From: CAYMJV01 sp964390545
GTDB taxonomy: Bacteria > Desulfobacterota > BSN033 > UBA1163
Direction: 5' to 3'
Length of the DNA stretch: 60,050 nucleotides
NCBI GenBank assembly: GCA_964390545.1
Contig: CAYMJV010000007.1
Span: 1-60,050, forward strand
Shown here: one piece after another, positions 25,592 to 33,103 of the stretch
How the letters are laid out: the number at the start of each line of letters is the position of its first letter
Position numbering within the stretch: position 1 is the stretch's first letter
The notes under the pieces: generated by a model
What the model was told of the DNA's origin: nothing
Databases searched by the model: none
Seen by the model: the letters and a program-made list of their open reading frames with translations, nothing else
Program-made: the position numbers and the translations under genes

Positions 25592-26571
25592 TCGTAGCGA
25601 ATCCTTGGATCAACCCAGGCCAGGGCGATATCGGCAAGAAGATTTCCGATCAAGAGGAGAACAGTCATGAACATCAGAAGTGCACCGGCGAGATACATGT
25701 CCTGAGTGGTGAGAGCGCGTAGAAACAACGGACCTACCGTCGGTATGGACAGCACCACACCGATGATAATCGAGCTGGAGATCATCTTTGGTATCTGCAT
25801 GCCTAACACGCTGATCAGAGGATTGATCGCAACCCGGACGGCATACTTGTTGATGACCACGCGCTCGTGCAGGCCTTTGGCCCGGGCCGTGGTGATGTAC
25901 TGCTCACCCAGCACGTCCAGGAGGTTCCCCCGCATGATCCGGATCAACTCAGCCGTCCCAGCAGCTCCCATGATCAGAAGGGGCGCCCATAAGTGGTTGA
26001 GCATATCGAGAACCTTCGCCAGACTCCAGGGAGCCTTTTCCATCGCCGAGGAGAACATCCCGCCGGCAGACATATTGAGCAGCAAGGTAGCTCCCACGAG
26101 GTAGATCAGGCCGAGCATGAAGTCCGGCACCGACAACCCGAGGAACCCCAAAAGCGTCAAGGCGTTGTCTCCCAGGGAGTACTTATGTGTAGCGGAATAA
26201 ATTCCGATGGGTATGGATACGAACCACATGAAAACCAAAGCCAGACCAGATAGGAGTACCGTGAAAGCGAGACGGTCGGCAATAAGGTCCCAGACTGGTG
26301 CGTTCCATTCAAGAGAATAGCCAAAATCTCCCCTTGGGAAACCCGCGATCCACTTGAGATACTGGATCGGCAGAGGCTGATCCAATCCATAGCGATGCCG
26401 CAGGTTGTCCAGCATGGCTGCGTCCTGTCCGCCGCCCGAGGAGGCGACGTCGGCCTGTAAGGAGGTCGCAAAATCCCCGGGAGGAAGCTGGATGATGATG
26501 AAGATCAATATTGAAGTGATGATAAGCGTGGGGATCATGAGGAGCATACGCCGTACGATGTATGCCAGCAT
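25588..26571 (-). CDS. Opp/Dpp-type ABC permease (OppB-like)
   Basis: About 327 residues from the ATG at 26571 (CAGGAAG 8 bp before); an in-frame ATG 30 bp upstream lies next to the hairpin and has no ribosome-binding site. Family start MLAYIVRRMLLMIPTL, then PGD, EAA loop RAKGLHERVVINKYAVRVAINPL (in parts) and the C-terminal WVDPRIRYE. Six membrane segments. First permease gene after the binding protein. Confidence 0.92.
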   Translation of the reverse strand: MLAYIVRRMLLMIPTLIITSILIFIIIQLPPGDFATSLQADVASSGGGQDAAMLDNLRHRYGLDQPLPIQYLKWIAGFPRGDFGYSLEWNAPVWDLIADRLAFTVLLSGLALVFMWFVSIPIGIYSATHKYSLGDNALTLLGFLGLSVPDFMLGLIYLVGATLLLNMSAGGMFSSAMEKAPWSLAKVLDMLNHLWAPLLIMGAAGTAELIRIMRGNLLDVLGEQYITTARAKGLHERVVINKYAVRVAINPLISVLGMQIPKMISSSIIIGVVLSIPTVGPLFLRALTTQDMYLAGALLMFMTVLLLIGNLLADIALAWVDPRIRYE

Positions 26572-26588
26572 GGTAAGCACTTCCTGCA

Positions 26589-26625
26589 AGACCTTGCCCA
26601 CCCCATAGAAGGGTGGGCAAGGTCT
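26589..26625 (-). promoter_or_regulatory. Intercistronic hairpin after the substrate-binding-protein gene
   Basis: Perfect 15-bp stem AGACCTTGCCCACCC / GGGTGGGCAAGGTCT with a 7-nt loop, placed between the binding-protein stop and oppB. There is no U-run on the minus strand. It occupies the same place as hairpins at 11879, 42721 and 48676. Confidence 0.75.
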
Positions 26626-26642
26626 AAAGTTTTGGGTTAGGG

Positions 26643-28511
26643 TTATTTGTCAAAATAGAACTGCGGAGGATCCAGGGTTCCCGGACTCATGATGATCCAG
26701 TCGGTGGTGAAGTCTTTGGGTACGTTCTTAAAGTTATTCTTCACTACCACCACGTTGGGTACCATGCCTACAGTCCCGATGACCCAGAGATTCTCGGCCT
26801 GCCGTTTGACGAGCTGCTTTCCAATCTCCAGCTGTCTCTTAGCATTGACACTGGTTTTGTACTCGTCATAGAGCTTCATGGATTCCTTGAAGATCGCTGG
26901 AGGTTCTTCACCCATCTTGCCTCCGCTCTTGTACCAGGTTCCGTAGGCAGGAGCCATCCAGGAGCGCTCGTCAAAGGGGAAAACCCAGATCGGATCCACC
27001 ATGGGATCGATGGCCCGGCCCTCGGTCCAGGTAGTCACCTGCGCCTCGTTCGATGTAGCCCTGGGCCAATAGATCTCGCGGGACATAGTCTTAAGCGTAG
27101 TTTTGACTCCGACTTTGTTCCAGTATGAAACGACCAACTCCATCTCGTCTGTGGTAGCCTTGTCCCACGTCATGGCTTCTATAGTGATCTCAAGCCGCGA
27201 CCCGTCTGGCCGGGTGCGGAAGCTGTCTGACCCTTTCTTGAGGTTGATCTCATCGAGGAGCTTACCTGCTCTCTCCGGATCATAGGCCGTAGCGATCTGC
27301 TCGAGACTGGGACTGTAGTAGGGACAGTCGGGCACGACGGTGAAGGTCCGAGGCCTCCCCAATCCCAGATAGGAAACCTCGTTGATCTCCTTGCGGTTAA
27401 TGGCGAGTGACATGGCTTCCCGGAACTTTCTGTTCTGGAAGATCTCCCTCAGGCCTTTATCCGCAATTGACATATTGAGGAAATAGCACAGCTTGGAGGG
27501 GATGGCATCCGGCCACGGGAGGATAGTGTAGCCGTACTTAGCCTCATTTTGCTTAAAGACCGGATAGTTCGAGAGGCTCATCCGCCGGAACTGGAAGTCG
27601 ATTTCGCCACCAATGGCTTTCAAGTTCAAGGCCTGGTCGTTCTCGAAAAGGGTCAGGACGATCTCATCGATGTATGGGAGCTGGTTTCCCGCAGGATCCA
27701 CTTTCCAATAATAGGGATTGCGCGTCGCCACCACCCGAGTAGCTCCAGGTCCCCACTCTGTGATCCTCCAGGCTGTCATGGCCGGCCGTTCAGTATTGAA
27801 ATCGAACGCCTTCTCTTCAAAAAGTTTGTAATCCTGCAGGCTCTTGTTGTATTTCGGGTGAAACTGCTCTAAATAGTGTCGAGGGGCGAAGAAGCCGAAG
27901 CGTTCGAAACCGAGCGGCCACTGGTTTCCGTGAAAGGCGAGCCCCACCTTCTCAGCAAGTCCGTTGGGCTTGGGGAACTTGAGCCGGATGGTGTAGTCAT
28001 CCACCACCTCGAGTGTCATGGGCTTGCCGTCGATGACCCACTCCGTATGCGGAGCCGGGGTTATGTTCTTGTCTAGCTCGATATCCTCCCACCAGAAGGT
28101 GATGTCCTTTGTGGTGAAGGGATGCCCGTCGGACCACTTGAGTCCTTTGCGCAGGTGGAGGGTTAAGGTTTTGCCATCCTTGGACCACTCCCATTTCTTG
28201 GCAAGACCGGGTTGGATGGGATCCTTGGGATTCCGGGGCCAGCGCAGGATCGGATCGTACACGTTGCGGCCAAAGGCATGGAAATCTTTAGTGCCGGTAA
28301 ACCCGCCCCGCCAGCTTCCCCCATACTTGCCGACCTTCTCAATCGGCTTGACCACTAAGGGTTCCTCCGGAAGGCGCTGCTCCACCGGTGGAAGCTTGCC
28401 CGCCTTGACCATTTCGGCCAACATGGGAGCTTCCTTGTACTTACTTTGTCCAAGGCTGGGAAAAACACCGATCAGAAAAAAGACCAAAAACAGAATCCAT
28501 ACTCGTTTCAT
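26643..28511 (-). CDS. ABC solute-binding protein, family 5, large form
   Basis: 622 residues from the ATG at 28511, which has AAGGAGGTGTTT before it; an earlier in-frame start at 28559 lacks one. Signal peptide MKRVWILFLVFFLIGVF... cleaved near LGQ. The segment PPVEQRLPEEPLVVKP ... VGKYGGSWRGG marks a subgroup of large binding proteins often tied to oligosaccharide rather than peptide uptake. Heads the importer operon and has its own promoter at 28593-28621. Confidence 0.9.
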   Translation of the reverse strand: MKRVWILFLVFFLIGVFPSLGQSKYKEAPMLAEMVKAGKLPPVEQRLPEEPLVVKPIEKVGKYGGSWRGGFTGTKDFHAFGRNVYDPILRWPRNPKDPIQPGLAKKWEWSKDGKTLTLHLRKGLKWSDGHPFTTKDITFWWEDIELDKNITPAPHTEWVIDGKPMTLEVVDDYTIRLKFPKPNGLAEKVGLAFHGNQWPLGFERFGFFAPRHYLEQFHPKYNKSLQDYKLFEEKAFDFNTERPAMTAWRITEWGPGATRVVATRNPYYWKVDPAGNQLPYIDEIVLTLFENDQALNLKAIGGEIDFQFRRMSLSNYPVFKQNEAKYGYTILPWPDAIPSKLCYFLNMSIADKGLREIFQNRKFREAMSLAINRKEINEVSYLGLGRPRTFTVVPDCPYYSPSLEQIATAYDPERAGKLLDEINLKKGSDSFRTRPDGSRLEITIEAMTWDKATTDEMELVVSYWNKVGVKTTLKTMSREIYWPRATSNEAQVTTWTEGRAIDPMVDPIWVFPFDERSWMAPAYGTWYKSGGKMGEEPPAIFKESMKLYDEYKTSVNAKRQLEIGKQLVKRQAENLWVIGTVGMVPNVVVVKNNFKNVPKDFTTDWIIMSPGTLDPPQFYFDK

Positions 28512-28592
28512 AAACACCTCCTTATCCGTTGATTTATTTCGGGGAGTCCCCATGACCATCCCCTGAAAAAAATTAACCCTGTTACCTCGAAT

Positions 28593-28621
28593 ACTTTAGA
28601 CCCGATCACTGATCATGTCAA
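28593..28621 (-). promoter_or_regulatory. Sigma-70-type promoter of the Opp-type operon
   Basis: Minus strand: TTGACA (28621-28616), 17-nt spacer, TAAAGT (28598-28593), about 80 bp before the binding-protein start. Confidence 0.65.
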
Positions 28622-28634
28622 TACCCACAAAGCC

Positions 28635-28650
28635 TTGACAGCTCTGTCAA
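28635..28650. promoter_or_regulatory. 16-bp perfect palindrome, candidate operator
   Basis: TTGACAGCTCTGTCAA reads the same on both strands and lies 14 bp upstream of the -35 box, where an activator would bind. It could also provide a second -35 box. No regulator can be assigned. Confidence 0.45.
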
Positions 28651-28676
28651 TTCATACGATCCTTTTCATCGCTCGT

Positions 28677-28775
28677 CGCGGGAAGGTCCCGCCTTTAGGG
28701 CGGGACAATATCAACGTGATTGTCCTTACCCGGAAGCCCCGTCCCTGCCGGTAGGCGGGGACGAGGAGCTTCACT
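28677..28775. repeat. Dispersed GC-rich repeat, partial copy
   Basis: GGAAGGTCCCGCC...GGGCGGGACAAT and ACCCGGAAGCCCCG...GGCGGGGACGAGGAGCTTCAC follow the plan of the 40055 element, with a diverged left half. The remainder of the 28512-28912 gap holds the promoter and palindrome listed separately; no gene. Confidence 0.65.
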
Positions 28776-28912
28776 TTTTGGGTGCATTTCCTCCTCTATC
28801 CCTAGTCAGGAATTGCCACCGTGGCCTTCTTACAGAATTGATCCTGAGAGAGGAAAAATAATTCGCAAAGAATCGTTACTCACAGAGGAATGGAGATATC
28901 ACAGGCAGAGCG

Positions 28913-29590
28913 TTATTTCACTATCCCATATTCCTTTGCCAGATTCTCGTCGAACCGGGCTTTTCTCCCTTCGCAGTGTTGTCGTGGGCATAATTGACAG
29001 CTATAAAATGTAACTTCGGTGGGAAAATAGATACCGGAAACTGACTTTCTTGGAATCATAAGCAGAGACTCCGTGAGTCTCACACCCACGGATGCTTCTA
29101 CCCCCTTCAAGATTGAAAATAAGGGCTGTTGCTCCTCAATAGGCCAATCCGCCAAAGATCCCGGACTCATGTACGATAGGCCGTCAAGGGCGAATTTTGA
29201 CCGCAAACAATCTTCCAGGTGCTTTCGGGCTTTAGATAGGGCTATATTTCCAATTTGATCGAGATAATATTTTTCTAACAAATCTTTGGACACATCAGCC
29301 TTTTGTTCCAGTCCTGCCCCAATGGTGACGACGTAGGGGAAAACTCGGCCCACCTTCTCCAAATTTTTTCTCAAGATGCGACTGCCTAAACGAATCCCGT
29401 CAATGATCACTGCATCTTCAAGCTTTTCATCGATATAACAGACTCTATAAACGGCCTGGGCTGAAATCAAGGGTTTGGCGACCTCAAGAAGGGCTTGAAT
29501 TTGCGCCCCATCGCTTGTCCGCAGTGCATTCTTGACCTCCCGGATGTCCAAACCGAGGGATATCTGTTCAAGTTTCTCCATCTTTCCCAT
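28913..29590 (-). CDS. Free-standing MetH activation-domain-like protein
   Basis: 225 residues resembling the reactivation domain of B12-dependent methionine synthase as a separate protein. Family features are IDGIRLGSRIL, a VVTIGAGLE segment, the SYMSPGSLADWPIEEQ stretch and RKSVSGIYFP. The C-terminus has three cysteines C198-x2-C201-x4-C206 that could hold a metal or FeS centre. Such proteins accompany corrinoid methyltransferases and may reactivate oxidised cob(II)alamin. It lies just downstream of two UROD-family genes and before the Opp-type operon. Confidence 0.78.
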   Translation of the reverse strand: MGKMEKLEQISLGLDIREVKNALRTSDGAQIQALLEVAKPLISAQAVYRVCYIDEKLEDAVIIDGIRLGSRILRKNLEKVGRVFPYVVTIGAGLEQKADVSKDLLEKYYLDQIGNIALSKARKHLEDCLRSKFALDGLSYMSPGSLADWPIEEQQPLFSILKGVEASVGVRLTESLLMIPRKSVSGIYFPTEVTFYSCQLCPRQHCEGRKARFDENLAKEYGIVK

Positions 29591-29636
29591 GAATCATACC
29601 TTTTCTTAGACCAATCCAAAAACGTGTGGATAAAAG

Positions 29637-29792
29637 TCAACCCTTCGACTATCCCCGGTCTAATCCTTCGACTGCACTCAGGACAAGCGGCCGGGTTTGA
29701 CTTCGGCGTGAGCTCAGTCGAACGCTCAGGGTTGATACTGAGCGGCGCTCTTTACCCCGTCCTGAAGGTCGGGGTTTGGCGCCGTCGAAGTA
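29637..29792. repeat. GGCGTGAGCTCAGTCGAA repeat, copy 1
   Basis: GACTTCGGCGTGAGCTCAGTCGAACGCTCAGG, CTGAGCGGCGCT and TTTGGCGCCGTCGAAG match a second copy at 32036-32165. The two copies flank the UROD gene pair. Confidence 0.75.
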
Positions 29793-30926
29793 TCAAAATG
29801 TGATGGGATAGCGACCATATTCTCTGATCGCATTTCTCATCCCATAATAATTCTCAAGCCGCGTCCCAGGCTGGATGACGTTACTGTTTGTGACAACCAA
29901 ACCACCGCCAGGCCCCGCGTGCCTGATAGCATGCCTAACCTCTTCACGGACGGTCTCAGGAGTTCCAGCAATTAACGTTTCGCAATCAACTCCACCAAAC
30001 AGACACAATTTATCTCCAAACCGTTTCTTAAGCAATGCCAGATCCATTCCGATTCTTGGCTGAATTCCATGCCAGCCGTCAATTCCGCTATCGATCAAGT
30101 CCCCGAGGATGTCCCACAGATTCCCGTCCGTATGTTTGATAAAATATAGTCCCAATCCATGAATGGCTTCACTTTGCCGCCGAATTCCCGGAAGGATAAA
30201 TTTGCGGAAGAGTTTCTTGCCCATCATGGGTCCACGATTGTCACAATAGTCGTCAGTGGTCATGATGGCATCGACCCCCGCGTCTTTCATGGCCTTAAAG
30301 TATTCAATCGAATGGGTTACATAGACATCTATGGCACGGCAGACAAAATCAGGATTCGTCATCATGGAGATGAGGAATTCCTCCATGCCAACCGTCTCTA
30401 ACCACGGGAACGTCCCGTCGAGCGGTGATCTGGCGATGATGAAATGCGTTTCACCCAATTCCTTGACCGCATATCGGATGGCTTCTAACTGGGTGGTATC
30501 GACGGTAAAAGGTTCTTCAGGATCGGGCAAATCATCGACCGTCAAATTCGGGAAGTGTTTGCGAACGATCACATTCCCAGCATCAGGATTGAAGTGGACT
30601 TCAAATCCTTCAGGGTCAATCCAGGAATGGGGACCTGTCATGTGGGGGTGCTGAAGTGCAGTGGCCGCAGGCACAAAGGGCACTCTGACGTAATCCCATT
30701 CCAACTTGCGTGCAAGGTCTACATGCGCTGTACAATAGTCATGGACGACCTCTTCACGCCTTCCGCCCCACAGAGCTTCTAATTCCTTCATGCCCATGTT
30801 GAAGAGGGTTTGACGTCCGAGTATTTGTTCCACGAGCCTTCCATCTACTCCGTTTTCGCCCGTGGGAACCCGGTCCGGCTCAATATGCCGAAGAGCTGCA
30901 ATCACCCTCTCTTTGGAAGTCATCAT
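29793..30926 (-). CDS. UROD-family methyltransferase-like protein
   Basis: 377-residue uroporphyrinogen-decarboxylase-fold protein beginning MTSKERVIAALRHIEPDRVP, the usual start of demethylase-associated UROD proteins. IKHTDGNLWDIL replaces the H-x-C zinc motif of MtaA-type coenzyme M methyltransferases. A heme-pathway role is unlikely given length and context. It is more distant from the two paralogues at 8006 and 30942 than they are from each other. It follows the 30942 gene by 15 bp, so they are one operon. Confidence 0.85.
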   Translation of the reverse strand: MMTSKERVIAALRHIEPDRVPTGENGVDGRLVEQILGRQTLFNMGMKELEALWGGRREEVVHDYCTAHVDLARKLEWDYVRVPFVPAATALQHPHMTGPHSWIDPEGFEVHFNPDAGNVIVRKHFPNLTVDDLPDPEEPFTVDTTQLEAIRYAVKELGETHFIIARSPLDGTFPWLETVGMEEFLISMMTNPDFVCRAIDVYVTHSIEYFKAMKDAGVDAIMTTDDYCDNRGPMMGKKLFRKFILPGIRRQSEAIHGLGLYFIKHTDGNLWDILGDLIDSGIDGWHGIQPRIGMDLALLKKRFGDKLCLFGGVDCETLIAGTPETVREEVRHAIRHAGPGGGLVVTNSNVIQPGTRLENYYGMRNAIREYGRYPITF

Positions 30927-30941
30927 TCTTTTCCTCTGTTT

Positions 30942-31982
30942 TTATGCCCTTTCTGCTGCTTCGACCAAGGCGTCGATATTTTGAGCTGGAGTATCAGGCG
31001 ATACTCCTCCCCCCGCCGAGAGGATGAGGTTCTGAGCACCCTTCGTCTTAGTGATACATGCCTTTGCCCAGGACCTGACCTCTTCAGGAGTCCCTTTAGC
31101 TAATACCTCTAGAGGTGGGACATTCCCCATCAGACAAATTCTATTTCCAACCCTCTGCCAGACCACACCGATATCGAGATTGTGACTAAAATTCAACACA
31201 TGGAAACCAGTTTCGGCCAGATCTTCCAGGATGTGGTTGATGTTTGAGTCATTATGATAGACCTTCACCATGTCGGGAAAGGATGAGAATATCTCTTTAA
31301 GAAAAGGATGGGCGAACTCCAAGTAGTCGCTGGGCGACAAGAACCCTACAATATCATCAAGAACCATGACCCCCTCGATCTCGGGAAGATTGTGAATCTG
31401 CGCCTGGAGCCACTGGATCGTTGTCTGGGTGGTGATTTCCAGCAGCGTTTTTGTTTCGGTTGGGAAGAGCTTGAGATCCATCATGAACTCTGTCACGCCT
31501 CGCAAGTGCCCCGCAATCGCAAGGGGTCCCCTGGCCGCCACCATTTTGATATGTTCCCCGCGTTCTCTAAGCGATTTTTCAACGTGACGATAGAGATTCA
31601 GAACAAACGGCATCAGTCCATCTGTAGAAGGGGTGGGGACCTTTAGGCGCGATATTTCAGAGGCATCGTGGATCACAGGGTTCATCGAAGGCGGGCTATT
31701 TTCCCACCAGACTATTTTAGAGCCAAATGCGGAAGGTTCTGCAGCCATCCCATATTCAACCCAAAACCCGGGTAGAAAAATGACCTTCGGAAAACGTTCT
31801 TCGATGTAGAGGTTCGCTTTGGCCCACTGATCAGGAAGAGTGAAGTAGTCTAAGTATGAGATCCCCATAAAGCCGGGCAACCAGGGACTATCCACGATAA
31901 GGGCAGTTGTGACCTCATGTCTTTCACCAGAATTCTTAGATAAGGCAACGCGCTTGAAACGTTCCCAAGCTTCTGATTTCAT
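30942..31982 (-). CDS. UROD-family methyltransferase-like protein
   Basis: 346 residues, closely related to 8006-9055: EPSAFGSKI, TDGLMPFVL, ARGPLAIAGHLRG, TTIQWLQAQ, VYHNDSN, CLMGNV, LSAGGG are shared in order. It is the first gene of the unit with the 29793 gene and perhaps the MetH-activation-like gene. It probably acts with the corrinoid protein at 7346 or another one; none is encoded next to it. The substrate is unknown. Confidence 0.85.
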   Translation of the reverse strand: MKSEAWERFKRVALSKNSGERHEVTTALIVDSPWLPGFMGISYLDYFTLPDQWAKANLYIEERFPKVIFLPGFWVEYGMAAEPSAFGSKIVWWENSPPSMNPVIHDASEISRLKVPTPSTDGLMPFVLNLYRHVEKSLRERGEHIKMVAARGPLAIAGHLRGVTEFMMDLKLFPTETKTLLEITTQTTIQWLQAQIHNLPEIEGVMVLDDIVGFLSPSDYLEFAHPFLKEIFSSFPDMVKVYHNDSNINHILEDLAETGFHVLNFSHNLDIGVVWQRVGNRICLMGNVPPLEVLAKGTPEEVRSWAKACITKTKGAQNLILSAGGGVSPDTPAQNIDALVEAAERA

Positions 31983-32035
31983 CCTGACCCACTCATCCTT
32001 TTTACGGCTTCATTTTAACATGGAAACGGAATGCC

Positions 32036-32165
32036 AAGTCAACCCTTCAACTCCCCAGCATAAATGCTGGGACTTGACTTCGGCGTGAGCTCAGTCGAAT
32101 GCTCAGGTTGACCCTGAGCGGCGCTTTACACCCCGCCCTAAAGGGCGGGCTTGGCGCCGCCGAAT
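32036..32165. repeat. GGCGTGAGCTCAGTCGAA repeat, copy 2
   Basis: GACTTCGGCGTGAGCTCAGTCGAATGCTCAGG, CCTGAGCGGCGCTTTA, an inner CCCGCCCTAAAGGGCGGG hairpin and TTGGCGCCGCCGAA. Same orientation as the copy at 29637-29792. Confidence 0.75.
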
Positions 32166-32234
32166 GGGTCAACACGGACCCTTCATTTTGGTCGTTGAGT
32201 TTCCTTTTCAAACCCGAGAGTCAACAAGATTTTC

Positions 32235-32627
32235 TCATCTAAATTTGAGGAGGGAGGTGCTTCGCCTGCAGAACTGAATGGCAAGTCCCCATGGGTCGCG
32301 CATCGTGATCAGGTGCGAACCATCGGGAAGGTGTTCATCTTTAAATAACGTGGCGCCTGCCGAAAGTAGTCTCGATTTGTCTGCTTCTGGGTCTGCCGAG
32401 ACGAAGGCCAGATGGAGCTGAAGGGGATTCATGTCGAAGTAGGAAGGCACTTGATCTGGCGGGTTGCAATAGATCTCGATCATCATGACGCCTGTGCTCT
32501 CTCTTAGAAAGGTGGTATAGGGAGGTTTGGTCATTCCCTTTGCAATTTCGAATCCCAGATGTTCTTTGTACCATGCGGCCATGGCCATGGGATCGGAAAC
32601 ATTCAATGCCACATGCTCCATTTTCAT
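32235..32627 (-). CDS. VOC-family (glyoxalase/dioxygenase fold) protein
   Basis: 130-residue protein with two beta-alpha-beta-beta-beta units: KMEHVALNVSDPMAMAAWYKEHLGFEI, then LHLAFVSADPEADKSRLLSAGA and MRDPWGLAIQF (shown in parts). Likely metal ligands are H6 near the start, a His in the LHLAF strand and Glu in MIEIY. It could be a small isomerase, lyase or fosfomycin-type enzyme; no substrate can be given. It has its own promoter and lies upstream of the UROD pair on the same strand. Confidence 0.82.
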   Translation of the reverse strand: MKMEHVALNVSDPMAMAAWYKEHLGFEIAKGMTKPPYTTFLRESTGVMMIEIYCNPPDQVPSYFDMNPLQLHLAFVSADPEADKSRLLSAGATLFKDEHLPDGSHLITMRDPWGLAIQFCRRSTSLLKFR

Positions 32628-32695
32628 TTTTCTCTCCCTTTACAAATGTTTTTAAATTTTTAAAAACAGTTGCTTCGTCTCCCGGACATGCAGTG

Positions 32696-32723
32696 ACCTT
32701 AGCATAAATCTGCGGATTGTCAA
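32696..32723 (-). promoter_or_regulatory. Sigma-70-type promoter of the VOC gene
   Basis: Minus strand: TTGACA (32723-32718), 16-nt spacer, TAAGGT (32701-32696). Confidence 0.55.
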
Positions 32724-33103
32724 GCGCACACCTTCTTCTAGGTTTCTATTTCCCATGATCGGCCTTAATGCAATGAAAGACGGCCTTGTTAAGAAAGCAG
32801 ACAGAGCGGCCGAGAAAGTCTTAGAGCGATACCTTTAATAGATCTGACACGAATGTCGACTGTCTAAGAAAACTTTATTCTTAGGGAATGCGAGAGTTAA
32901 CCCTAACATTCCAAACAACCGCAATTCTAAGACTTTTGAGGCGCGATTTGTCTGCTTTCGTTAACTTCGCGGAATTGGGGTGCTGCACGCTATCATTCGA
33001 GCACAAGAGCTTCCCTATCTCATCGGGATGGTTTATAATCGCAATAGTTACATCCTCGAATCGTTCGCATCGCCCCTAATTCTTAATAACAGGAGGAGCT
33101 CCG
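32724..33103. other. Intergenic stretch with no clear gene
   Basis: A 27-codon frame at 32755-32838 (MIGLNAMKDGLVKK ... LERYL) looks like the charged C-terminus of some protein, but I cannot name it. TATAAT at 33034-33039 could be a -10 for the glucuronate isomerase gene, though its -35 (TTCCCT, 17 nt upstream) is poor. AACAGGAGGAGCTCCG before 33104 is the ribosome-binding site. Confidence 0.3.

Noticed and set aside
32888..33079. A 63-codon frame before uxaC
   Set aside because: No ribosome-binding site, no recognisable domain, and it overlaps the likely uxaC promoter region.
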